The notes under the pieces: model-generated
What the model was told of the DNA's origin: nothing
Databases searched by the model: none
What the model saw: the letters and a program-made list of their open reading frames with translations, nothing else
Translations under genes and position numbers: made by a program
Part shown: positions 27,449 through 35,021 of the stretch, in pieces
How the letters are laid out: every line of letters starts with the position of its first letter
How positions within the stretch are numbered: position 1 is the first letter of the stretch
Assembly (NCBI GenBank): GCA_017467515.1
Contig: JAFUSU010000004.1
Location: 64,621 to 128,620 of the forward strand
DNA length: 64,000 bases
Source of the DNA: Alphaproteobacteria bacterium
GTDB lineage: Bacteria > Pseudomonadota > Alphaproteobacteria > RF32 > CAG-239
Reading direction: 5' to 3'

Positions 27449-28576
27449 ATGGATAAAAAAGATATAAAAATTAATTACAATAGAAGTATTATATCTGTTA
27501 CGTCATCTGTTTTAAGGCATTTCAACGTTGATACGACATATCAGACACTGCCGGAATTAGATGAGCTTTTGTCCGAAAATTACAAAAATGTTGTTTTAAT
27601 GATTATTGATGGAATGGGAACGGATATTCTTAAACGTCACTTATCGGAAGATTCTTTTTTGCGACAACATATGATTTTATCCATCAGTTCTGTCTTTCCT
27701 CCGACGACAACGGCGGCAACAACAGCCTATCATTCCGGCCTACCGCCGATTTCAACAGGTTGGCTGGGTTGGATGAATTATTATCCCCAATATGATAAAA
27801 TTATCGAAACTTTTCTTAATCGGGAATACTACAGCGGTAAACAACTGAATACGCCGTTGCCGTCGGATACGTTGATAAGTTATGAAACAATTTATTCCAA
27901 AATCCAAAAGACAAACTCGGAAATAGAATATTATAAAATTTTTCCGCCTTTTGATGAAAACGGATGTCAGAGTTTTGAAGAAGAATGTGAAAGACTTGTG
28001 TCCTGTCATCAAAAAAGCGATGCAAAAAAAATTATTTCGGTATATTGGACGGAACCCGATCATTCTATGCATTCTTTGGGTGTGGATTCTCCGGAAGTGC
28101 ACAGAATTATGCGCAACATAAATGATACGCTGGAAAAAAACGTTAATCAAATGAAAAATACCATAGTAATTGTATCCGCTGATCACGGAATGAAAAATAT
28201 TAAGAATATCCTTTTAAATGACTATCCGGACATTTGTGAAATGTTTTTGCGCCCGCCCTGCTTGGAAGCGAGATTCTTAACTTTTTTTATTAAAAAGGAA
28301 TATACTGATTCGTTTCAGAAGCTGTTTTTGAAATATTTTGGGAATGATTTTGTTTTATATCGTAAACGGGAATTCTTGCAGAGCGGAATTCTGGGAGAAG
28401 GAAAACAGCACAAATTGGTAGAAGAATTTCTTGGCGATTTTGTTGTGATAGGAATCGGGGATAGGGCCTTACATTATACGACAGGGGAAAGACCGTTAAA
28501 GAGTTTTGCTGCAGATCATGCCGGTTTTTCTTTCGAGGAAATGTCGATTCCTTTAATTGTTATCCGGAAAAGGTAA
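27449..28576 (+). CDS. Type I phosphodiesterase / nucleotide pyrophosphatase-family protein
   Basis: A 375-residue member of the alkaline phosphatase superfamily, predicted cytoplasmic. Motifs in order: VVLMIIDGMG (metal Asp), SVFPPTTTAATTAYHSG (nucleophile Thr in the FPPTTT block), WTEPDHSMHSLG (metal Asp and His), IVSADHGM (metal Asp-His), and DHAGFSFEEM near the end. These are the metal ligands and nucleophile of nucleotide pyrophosphatase/phosphodiesterases. Substrate unknown. The start at 27449 follows a GGGGAAG box; a GTG at 27431 would place that box inside the gene. Confidence 0.82.
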   Translation: MDKKDIKINYNRSIISVTSSVLRHFNVDTTYQTLPELDELLSENYKNVVLMIIDGMGTDILKRHLSEDSFLRQHMILSISSVFPPTTTAATTAYHSGLPPISTGWLGWMNYYPQYDKIIETFLNREYYSGKQLNTPLPSDTLISYETIYSKIQKTNSEIEYYKIFPPFDENGCQSFEEECERLVSCHQKSDAKKIISVYWTEPDHSMHSLGVDSPEVHRIMRNINDTLEKNVNQMKNTIVIVSADHGMKNIKNILLNDYPDICEMFLRPPCLEARFLTFFIKKEYTDSFQKLFLKYFGNDFVLYRKREFLQSGILGEGKQHKLVEEFLGDFVVIGIGDRALHYTTGERPLKSFAADHAGFSFEEMSIPLIVIRKR

Positions 28577-28657
28577 AAAAATACAACAAAAAATTGATAA
28601 AATTAGGATTATCTAAAATAACGCTTGCAATTATAAAGAGAATAATATATTATTAAG

Positions 28658-28702
28658 TGTAATAAAAATTGAATAAAAGATTTTTGTTCAGTTTTTATTA
28701 CA
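28658..28702 (+). other. Long hairpin in the intergenic region, possible small RNA or leader
   Basis: Arms of 16 bases (28658-28673 and 28687-28702) pair at 15 of 16 positions, the exception being a G-T pair, around a 13-base loop. No gene overlaps. Together with the terminator 16 bases downstream this could be the 3' end of a small RNA or an extended 3' UTR of the phosphodiesterase gene. Apart from this hairpin and the terminator, the 28,577-28,895 interval is AT-rich sequence with no visible gene. Confidence 0.4.
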
Positions 28703-28717
28703 ATTCAGCAGTCAGGG

Positions 28718-28744
28718 AAGCTTAAGTTTAACTTAAGCTTTTTT
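28718..28744 (+). terminator. Rho-independent terminator
   Basis: Perfect ten-base stem AAGCTTAAGT / ACTTAAGCTT with a three-base loop, followed by a T-run. It lies 140 bases after the phosphodiesterase stop and before the NrdD-tail gene. Confidence 0.75.
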
Positions 28745-28895
28745 CATTAAAAAAAGATAACATATTGAAAATAAAGCAATAAAAAATATAAATAAAAATA
28801 TGTTGATAAATACTACATATTGTTTGTTTACTATTTATTAATACTATATATGGTATAAATAAATTAATAACAACAAACGCAAAGGAGATAAAATT

Positions 28896-29108
28896 ATGAC
28901 CGTTATTAATATAGAAGATATTAAATTAGCCGATGAAGAAAGACAACCTTGTGAGATTTGGACTCGCGTTATGGGCTATCATCGTCCGGTTTCTGAATTT
29001 AACAAAGGCAAAAAGTCAGAATTTTATTCCCGTGTTTGCTTTTGTGAGAGCAAAGCTACAGCAAATCATAAGTTTGCCACAATATCTTGCGGTTGCGCAG
29101 CTGAATAA
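28896..29108 (+). CDS. Stand-alone NrdD C-terminal-tail-like small protein
   Basis: A 70-residue protein behind a good AAAGGAG box. Residues about 19-45 (EIWTRVMGYHRPVSEFNKGK, then EFYSR) match the conserved end of anaerobic ribonucleoside-triphosphate reductase NrdD, the T-R-V-x-G-Y-x-R-P-V-x-x-x-N-x-G-K signature. Six Cys are present (one at about 19, two in a CFC, then CGC near the end), which could bind a metal. The catalytic barrel and glycyl-radical loop of NrdD are absent. Small proteins of this type are known as free-standing genes; whether this one works with a separate NrdD, or acts independently, cannot be told. Own terminator follows. Confidence 0.65.
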   Translation: MTVINIEDIKLADEERQPCEIWTRVMGYHRPVSEFNKGKKSEFYSRVCFCESKATANHKFATISCGCAAE

Positions 29109-29128
29109 TCCAAATAATAACAGATAAT

Positions 29129-29159
29129 AAAAAGGCCCTGAATAAAGGGCCTTTTTTTT
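29129..29159 (+). terminator. Rho-independent terminator
   Basis: Stem AAAAGGCCCT / AGGGCCTTTT with a short AT loop and a T-run of eight, 21 bases after the NrdD-tail gene. Confidence 0.88.
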
Positions 29160-29228
29160 GTAAAAAAACATTTGAAAAAAAACATTTTATGTCCATAATA
29201 AAAAAATCGGAAGAAAAGGACTTTATAA

Positions 29229-30056
29229 ATGGGAAAGACAGTTTTTTTAATGATTTTATTGATGCTGATTTTTATGTTTGTCGGCAATGAGATCGGTGGT
29301 TACGAAGGAATGAAAACGGCATTTTGGGCGGCCGGCGGAATGAATTTTGTGAGTTATTTTTATAGCGACAAATTAGTGTTGAAGCAATACAAGGCAACAG
29401 AAGTTAAAGAAAAAAATGCACCGGAGTTGTATCACATTGTCAGACGTCTATCAGAACAGGCCGGCTTGCCAATGCCGAAAGTGTATATTATTCCGGAACA
29501 GGTTCCCAATGCATTTGCTACAGGGCGAAATCCAAAACATGCCGCCGTGGCTGCAACACAAGGGTTGCTTGATTTAATGACGCCGGAGGAAGTGGAGGGT
29601 GTTCTTGCGCATGAAATGAGTCACGTTCGACACTATGATATTCTCACTGGTTCAGTTGCGGCTGTCTTTGCCGGTGCGATTACGCTGTTGGCAAATTCTT
29701 CAAAAAGAAATACGCAAAATAGCAGGGGCGGTTTAATGGGAATTGTTTTAATGCCGATTGCGGCAACAATTATCCAGATGGCTATTTCAAGGACAAGAGA
29801 ATACAAAGCAGATGAAGGGGCGGCTCATTTGACGGGGCATCCCGAATGGTTGATGTCGGCACTTTCAAAATTAGACGGTTATGCAAAAAGCAATCAGATG
29901 CAGAGAGCAAATCGCCAAACGGCACATTTGTTTATTGTTAATCCTTTCAGTGGAATTAAGGGAAATTTTGCAAGTCTGTTCAGCACACACCCCGCTACGG
30001 CAGACAGAATTGCAAGATTAGAACAAATTCGCAGATATATAGTTGAAAACAAATAA
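29229..30056 (+). CDS. htpX: HtpX-family inner-membrane zinc metalloprotease
   Basis: HtpX degrades misfolded membrane proteins together with FtsH. The 275-residue protein has an N-terminal hydrophobic pair (about 4-40), the zinc site AHEMSHVRHYD (HExxH), a second hydrophobic stretch at about 140-180, and the third ligand region SRTREYKADEGAA (family E-x-x-A-D). The end holds the STHPATADRIARL motif of M48 proteases. Length is normal. Its stop overlaps the next start (TAATG), so the downstream gene is translationally coupled. Confidence 0.92.
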   Translation: MGKTVFLMILLMLIFMFVGNEIGGYEGMKTAFWAAGGMNFVSYFYSDKLVLKQYKATEVKEKNAPELYHIVRRLSEQAGLPMPKVYIIPEQVPNAFATGRNPKHAAVAATQGLLDLMTPEEVEGVLAHEMSHVRHYDILTGSVAAVFAGAITLLANSSKRNTQNSRGGLMGIVLMPIAATIIQMAISRTREYKADEGAAHLTGHPEWLMSALSKLDGYAKSNQMQRANRQTAHLFIVNPFSGIKGNFASLFSTHPATADRIARLEQIRRYIVENK

Positions 30057-31474
30057 TGAAAAAATTTGAAACAGAAAAAATTACCGATTTATCAGAAGTT
30101 TTCTTTGCCGTGATGGGCGGTCAAACGGAAGATATCCGTGAGATGGAAGAATTTATGAAGACGAGTCCTTTAAACAGGCTAATGCATGCTGTAGATCTTG
30201 AAAGAATTCTAAAATATGACGGTTTTTTTGCCGATGAAGTAGTTGATGCGGTTTATGCTTTACTTCCTTTAAATATTCGCTTAAACGAACACAAAAGCAT
30301 CTTATTGACCCCGCAGGCCTTTCGCAAGTTGAATGTGGCAAAAGTGGCTATGCCGGCAAGCCGTTTCATTAATATAGATTTTCCGAAAGCTTATAATGTC
30401 TATTGTAGTGCATATCCCGAAAAAATGAGAAAACTGGTAAAAGAAATTAGAGATGGAGGTCCTCTGCAAGAAAAAAGGAAAACAGAGATAAGTGACCCAA
30501 AAAAAGAAACGCAGTCGGATAATCATAATTCCGGAAAAACAACAGCGCGAAAACATTATTATTCAAGAAAAAGAGAAAAAGGTTCGCTTCCTAAAATTGT
30601 TTTGGAACGACAGAAAAAAGTAGAAATGAACAAAAAAGAAGAGGAAAAGAAGAACCGTGAAACGCAGGCGCAAGATGAATACAGAAAGCAAGAAAAGAAA
30701 AGACTGAAAAAAGAATTGAAACAGCAACAAAAAGAGGTTGAAAGGGCTGAAAAAAGACGTTTGTTGGAAGAAAAGAGAGAAGCAAAGAGATTAGAGAAAG
30801 AAGATCAAAAGAAATTACAACAAAATAAGAAAAATCGCGAAAAGGCAAGAGAACAGCAAAAAATAAACGAAGAAATTGCTCAAATTAAAGAAAATAGAGA
30901 AAAAAAACAAAAAAGAATAACGGAAAATCAACAAGAGATTCGTTCGGAAATAGCTAAATTGGATAAGAAAAAACAAGACTTAGAAGAAAGAAAAAATAAA
31001 CCCTTAGGCAATCTGACAGAAGAAGAAAGAAACAAAGAAAAAAACCGACGCCATATGGCTGAATATAGGGCAAAAAATAAAAAAAATACTAAAGACATCA
31101 GAAAAAAAATGTCGGAATTAACGCCCGAGGAACAAGAATTAAGGCGAGAAGAAAATCGCCGCCGCAATGCAATTTATCGTGAACGGCACAGAGAAGAATT
31201 AAGGGCTTACCATAATGCACGTCGAGCTCAGATGAAAGCGGAAAATCCGGAATTATTAAAAGAACTGGATAGGAAAAATAATGCTAAAGCCGGTCGTAAG
31301 CAAGCCGGAAGAAAATATTACCTGCTTAATAGAGAAAAATTAAATACTCAAAATAAAAATAATCCTAATCGAGCACAGATTAATAAACGATATAAAACAA
31401 AAAAACGTCTGGAAAAAACAGGAGCGGTAATATCGTCCTTAATACAAGGATTGTTAAACTTTAAAGGAAGATAA
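30056..31474 (+). CDS. Lys/Glu-rich coiled-coil protein coupled to htpX, function unknown
   Basis: A 472-residue basic protein. Residues 1-130 look folded (leucine-rich helices with ADEVVDAVYALLPLNIRLNEHK). Residues about 140-330 are an almost uninterrupted Lys/Glu/Gln coiled coil. The C-terminal part has repeats of the kind N-R-R-x-x-A-x-Y-R (HMAEYRAKNK, RRNAIYRERHRE, RAYHNARRAQ), resembling the short Arg/Tyr repeats of nucleic-acid-binding or phage-like proteins. One-base overlap with htpX. No signal peptide. RNA or DNA binding is a guess from charge. Confidence 0.65.
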   Translation: MKKFETEKITDLSEVFFAVMGGQTEDIREMEEFMKTSPLNRLMHAVDLERILKYDGFFADEVVDAVYALLPLNIRLNEHKSILLTPQAFRKLNVAKVAMPASRFINIDFPKAYNVYCSAYPEKMRKLVKEIRDGGPLQEKRKTEISDPKKETQSDNHNSGKTTARKHYYSRKREKGSLPKIVLERQKKVEMNKKEEEKKNRETQAQDEYRKQEKKRLKKELKQQQKEVERAEKRRLLEEKREAKRLEKEDQKKLQQNKKNREKAREQQKINEEIAQIKENREKKQKRITENQQEIRSEIAKLDKKKQDLEERKNKPLGNLTEEERNKEKNRRHMAEYRAKNKKNTKDIRKKMSELTPEEQELRREENRRRNAIYRERHREELRAYHNARRAQMKAENPELLKELDRKNNAKAGRKQAGRKYYLLNREKLNTQNKNNPNRAQINKRYKTKKRLEKTGAVISSLIQGLLNFKGR

Positions 31475-31514
31475 ATTTTTTTGGTTATCAATAAATACAG
31501 GCTGCATTGCAAAT

Positions 31515-32222
31515 TTATTTGCCGGAGGATAAATGTTTTTTTCGCGTGCTTTTCTTTTCGCTAAAGGTATGGCTTTCTGTAATCAATTGAAAAATAATCT
31601 CATCATTCAGCGTTTCATCTAAAATGAGCGTTATCCAATACTTTTTATTCATATGATAAGCCGGATAAAATCCTTTTTGTGTGAGTAATAAGGGAATCTT
31701 TTTGTCATCAATTTTCAGATTAATAATTTCGGTTTGCCCTGAAGCTGTAGGGGTTAATCTTTTTTTATCTATAGGCATAATCAACCCGTACCATTTGTTG
31801 GTATCCGGATTGCGAAATACCCCGAACTGATCATATTTTTCCCACGGAAAATCAGGGCTGTCTCCGAATTTTTGCCTGATAAAATCTGCTAAGCGATTAC
31901 TTTGCGGTTGCGTAAATAAATTAACGAGGCAACAGGCTTGTTTAATTTTTCTTAAAATTTTTTCGTAAGCGTCTTTAACTTGTCCGACATAGCCGGTGCT
32001 TAAGTTTTCAACGCGTAAGGGAAGATAAATATCATCATTTGCAACATCGTAGACAACACCGTTGACAAGACCTGATGGAGAAATTGTTATGCGGGCAATG
32101 AAATCGCCATTCATAAATTTTTCTTCATAAATGTAGTCTGAACCTTGCAGGCTGAAGCCAAAAGGAAGTAATTTTTTGAAATTAATTTGAGATTGCTTAA
32201 AAATATTTTCTTCTATTGTCAT
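31515..32222 (-). CDS. MmcQ/YjbR-like protein
   Basis: A 235-residue cytoplasmic protein. The second half reads like the MmcQ/YjbR (CyaY-like fold, DNA-binding-like) family: PWEKYDQFGVFRNPDTNKWYGLIM, then a lysine-containing INLKIDD, a GFYPAYHMNKKYWITL segment and a final DETLNDEIIFQLITES. The family usually has about 120 residues; here it is preceded by about 110 residues with a beta-rich SGLVNGVVYDVANDD region. I start it at the ATG at 32222, since the frame continues 58 codons upstream into a Phe-rich stretch that overlaps the divergent neighbour and looks non-coding. Confidence 0.7.
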   Translation of the reverse strand: MTIEENIFKQSQINFKKLLPFGFSLQGSDYIYEEKFMNGDFIARITISPSGLVNGVVYDVANDDIYLPLRVENLSTGYVGQVKDAYEKILRKIKQACCLVNLFTQPQSNRLADFIRQKFGDSPDFPWEKYDQFGVFRNPDTNKWYGLIMPIDKKRLTPTASGQTEIINLKIDDKKIPLLLTQKGFYPAYHMNKKYWITLILDETLNDEIIFQLITESHTFSEKKSTRKKHLSSGK

Positions 32223-32333
32223 TTTGTTAATATCCTTTAGGTAGAATATACTAGTTAAGGATGTAATTGATAGCAAGAAAAATTTTGAGCATTGATGTTG
32301 TCCTGAAAATAAATTCAAAAAAAAGAGATAAAA

Positions 32334-32738
32334 ATGGCGTCCAGAAAAGAAGAAGCGGCAGAGAAAAAACGTTGTGGTCAGTATAATTGTGCGCAAGCCG
32401 TTATTTGTACGTATTGTGATAAAGCGGGAATAAGCGAAGAAACGGCATCAAATCTCGGAAATGCTTTTGCTGCGGGAATGGGAACAATGGAAGGAACTTG
32501 CGGTGCTCTTGTCGGCGCAGGTATTGTTTTAGGGTTGATCAATAAAGACAAAGCTAAGACAATGCAAGAGATGCGTCAAATAATGACAAAGTTCAAAGCA
32601 CGCAACAGTGAAACCCAATGTTATAAACTAAAAGGTTTAGAAACGGGATGTCCCTTACGAGAGTGTCCGGATTGTGTTGCCGATGCCGTTGAATTTTTAG
32701 AAGAATTTATTGAAGAACAACAGGAAAATAAAGGATGA
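32334..32738 (+). CDS. C_GCAxxG_C_C-family redox-type protein
   Basis: A 134-residue protein with the Cys signature of this family: CGQYNCAQAV near the start, then GMGTMEGTCGALVGAG, a single Cys at about 102 and CPLRECPDC near the end. Members are small, probably metal- or redox-active proteins common in anaerobes; no reaction is established. It precedes the hydrogenase operon by 118 bases, in the same direction, which may be a coincidence. Confidence 0.85.
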   Translation: MASRKEEAAEKKRCGQYNCAQAVICTYCDKAGISEETASNLGNAFAAGMGTMEGTCGALVGAGIVLGLINKDKAKTMQEMRQIMTKFKARNSETQCYKLKGLETGCPLRECPDCVADAVEFLEEFIEEQQENKG

Positions 32739-32856
32739 ATATCGCCTTTTGTCGGGCTTAAAATATTCTTGAAAATATGCTAAAATCAGTTGCAATGAAA
32801 AAGGAAGAAAATATAATATAAACAGCGTATTAAACTTTAATTTGTAGGAGATAAAT

Positions 32857-33333
32857 ATGGATAAAGAGCCTTGTTTGGGTTGCCAAGTCGGTGAAAAATG
32901 GCGCAAAAAGCGCGGGTCGCTGATTATGGCTTTGCACGAAATACAGGGTGCAAAAGGCTATGTTGAATGGAGTGATGCTGTTTCTCTGGCAGAAACAATG
33001 CAAGTTCCTCTTGCGCGCATTTATGAGGTTTTGACTTTTTATAACTTTTTTAAATTGGTTGCGCCCGGTAAGGCTGTTATCTCAGTATGTACGGGAACGG
33101 CTTGCTATTTAAAAGGGAATGACAAGGTTTTGGAAAAATTTAAATCCGAGCTTAAAATTAAAGAAGGTGAAAGTACGCCTGACGGACTTTTCCATTTACA
33201 ATGTGTTCGTTGTGTCGGTTGCTGCGGTTTGGCTCCGGTATGCGTTGTTAATGGCAAAACATACGGTCGTATGACCCCTGAACAAGTGCCTGAAATTTTG
33301 AATGAATGGCGCGAAACATTTAAGGAGGCTTAA
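32857..33333 (+). CDS. hydC: [FeFe]-hydrogenase gamma subunit, NuoE-like [2Fe-2S] protein
   Basis: A 158-residue thioredoxin-like ferredoxin, homologous to NuoE of complex I. The [2Fe-2S] ligands are in VCTGTACYLKG (Cys-x4-Cys) and CVGCCGLAPVC (Cys-x3-Cys). The N-terminal helical domain (IMALHEIQGAKGY to VYEVLTFYNFF-like region) is also typical. It passes electrons between the NADH-binding HydB and the hydrogenase. An AGGAG box precedes the ATG, and HydB begins three bases after its stop. Confidence 0.93.
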   Translation: MDKEPCLGCQVGEKWRKKRGSLIMALHEIQGAKGYVEWSDAVSLAETMQVPLARIYEVLTFYNFFKLVAPGKAVISVCTGTACYLKGNDKVLEKFKSELKIKEGESTPDGLFHLQCVRCVGCCGLAPVCVVNGKTYGRMTPEQVPEILNEWRETFKEA

Positions 33334-33336
33334 AAT

Positions 33337-35016
33337 ATGGCTGATATGTCTGAAATTATGAAAAAGTTTGATATTCACGAAATTGCGAAGAATAAACTTG
33401 CAGAAATTGAAAAATATAAGTGCAGTATCTATTGTTGTCACTCAACGGGGTGTAAATCTTCAGGAAGTGATGATTTAATAACCTTAATTCAAGAAATATT
33501 GCAGGAAAAATCTCTGACGGAAAAAGTTCGTATCGTTGCGACAGGGTGTATGGGTTTGTGCGCACAAGGTCCGCTTATCAGGGTTGAAATAAAAGGCAAG
33601 AAGGACATTTTGTTTAAGCGCCTTAATTTAGATGCAGTTCGTACCATTATGGAAAAATATGTTGCGCCTGCATTGGAAACGGACGGGGATATCGTCTTGG
33701 CAGAAGAATTAAAGCCGTATGTTTTGTCGCTTGATTTGCCGTTTTTTACAAAACAAGAAAAAGTCGTTTTGAAAAATGCCGGACATATTGATCCGGAAGA
33801 CATTACCGAATATATGGCTCGTGGTGGATATTTGGCTTTGGAAAAAGCTTTGAAAACCATGACACCGGCACAGGTTGTTGATGAAATTAAAAAATCAGGC
33901 ATGCGTGGTCGCGGTGGTGGCGGATTCTCAACCGGTATGAAATGGGAATTGGCAGCAAAAGTTCCGACAGTTGATGAAAAATTTATCATTTGTAACGGTG
34001 ATGAGGGTGACCCGGGTGCATATATGGATCGTTCTATTTTGGAGGGGGATCCGCACGCTGTTATTGAAGGTATGATGATTGCGGCTTATGCAATTGGCGC
34101 AACGGAAGGTTGGTTCTATGTCAGAGCTGAATATCCTTTAGCGGTTGAACGATTGAAAAAAGCCATTCAGGCCTGCAAAAAGAATATGTTACTCGGTAAG
34201 AATATTATGGGAACGAATTTCTCCTTTAATGTTGATATTCGTTTAGGTGCTGGTGCATTCGTTTGCGGTGAAGAAACAGCTCTTATTCATTCTATTGAAG
34301 GGGCAAGGGGAACACCGCGGCCAAGACCTCCTTATCCGACCAATAAAGGTTTATGGGAAAAGCCTTCTTGCGTGAACAATGTTGAAACGCTGGCAAATGT
34401 TTCCAAAATTTTACTCAAGGGAGCAGATTGGTTCGCTTCTTTCGGTACGGAAACATCTAAAGGAACAAAAGTATTTGCGTTGACAGGACAAGTAGAACAC
34501 TCCGGTTTGATTGAAGTTCCGATGGGAACCACAATTAATGAAATTGTCAATGAAATCGGAGGAGGTGTTCCTCAGGGTAAAACATTGAAAGCAGTTCAAA
34601 CAGGCGGTCCGTCCGGTGGTGTTATTCCTGCTAAATATATGGATATGCCGGTTTGCTATGAAGAATTGAAAAAACTGGGGTCAATTATGGGATCCGGTGG
34701 TATGATTGTTATTGACGATTCTTCGGATATGGTTTCTTTAGCGAAGTTCTATCTGGACTTTACGGTTGACGAGTCTTGCGGAAAATGTGCACCTTGCCGT
34801 ATTGGAGGTAAGCAAATGCTCATTCTTCTTGATAAGATTAATCGTGGTCGAGGTAAAAAGAAAGATTTGGAACAGTTGAAAAAAATTGCTTATGCTATGC
34901 AAAAGGCATCTCTTTGCGGTTTAGGTCAAACAGCTCCGAACCCTGTACTATCAACACTTCGTTTTTATGAAGAAGAATATACAAATAAATTGCTTGACGG
35001 TAAAGAGAAGGAGTAG
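33337..35016 (+). CDS. hydB: [FeFe]-hydrogenase beta subunit, NuoF-like NADH-binding flavoprotein
   Basis: A 559-residue protein that oxidises or forms NAD(P)H at FMN. Residues 1-120 are a thioredoxin-like [2Fe-2S] domain (CCHSTGCKSSG and ATGCMGLCAQGP). The NuoF core follows with the FMN/NADH motifs MRGRGGGGFSTGMKW and NGDEGDPGAYMDRS. The [4Fe-4S] site is SCGKCAPCRIGG with the distal Cys in SLCGLGQTAPNP. It ends soon after that Cys, so it lacks the C-terminal two-[4Fe-4S] ferredoxin domain present in Thermotoga-type HydB. That may bear on whether the enzyme is bifurcating or simply NADH-linked. Confidence 0.94.
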   Translation: MADMSEIMKKFDIHEIAKNKLAEIEKYKCSIYCCHSTGCKSSGSDDLITLIQEILQEKSLTEKVRIVATGCMGLCAQGPLIRVEIKGKKDILFKRLNLDAVRTIMEKYVAPALETDGDIVLAEELKPYVLSLDLPFFTKQEKVVLKNAGHIDPEDITEYMARGGYLALEKALKTMTPAQVVDEIKKSGMRGRGGGGFSTGMKWELAAKVPTVDEKFIICNGDEGDPGAYMDRSILEGDPHAVIEGMMIAAYAIGATEGWFYVRAEYPLAVERLKKAIQACKKNMLLGKNIMGTNFSFNVDIRLGAGAFVCGEETALIHSIEGARGTPRPRPPYPTNKGLWEKPSCVNNVETLANVSKILLKGADWFASFGTETSKGTKVFALTGQVEHSGLIEVPMGTTINEIVNEIGGGVPQGKTLKAVQTGGPSGGVIPAKYMDMPVCYEELKKLGSIMGSGGMIVIDDSSDMVSLAKFYLDFTVDESCGKCAPCRIGGKQMLILLDKINRGRGKKKDLEQLKKIAYAMQKASLCGLGQTAPNPVLSTLRFYEEEYTNKLLDGKEKE

Positions 35017-35021
35017 TCGAA

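Noticed and set aside
32223-32396. The upstream 58-codon extension of the MmcQ/YjbR-like gene as a signal peptide or membrane domain
   Set aside because: It overlaps the divergent Cys-rich gene, is Phe-rich low-complexity sequence, and a normal start exists at 32222.
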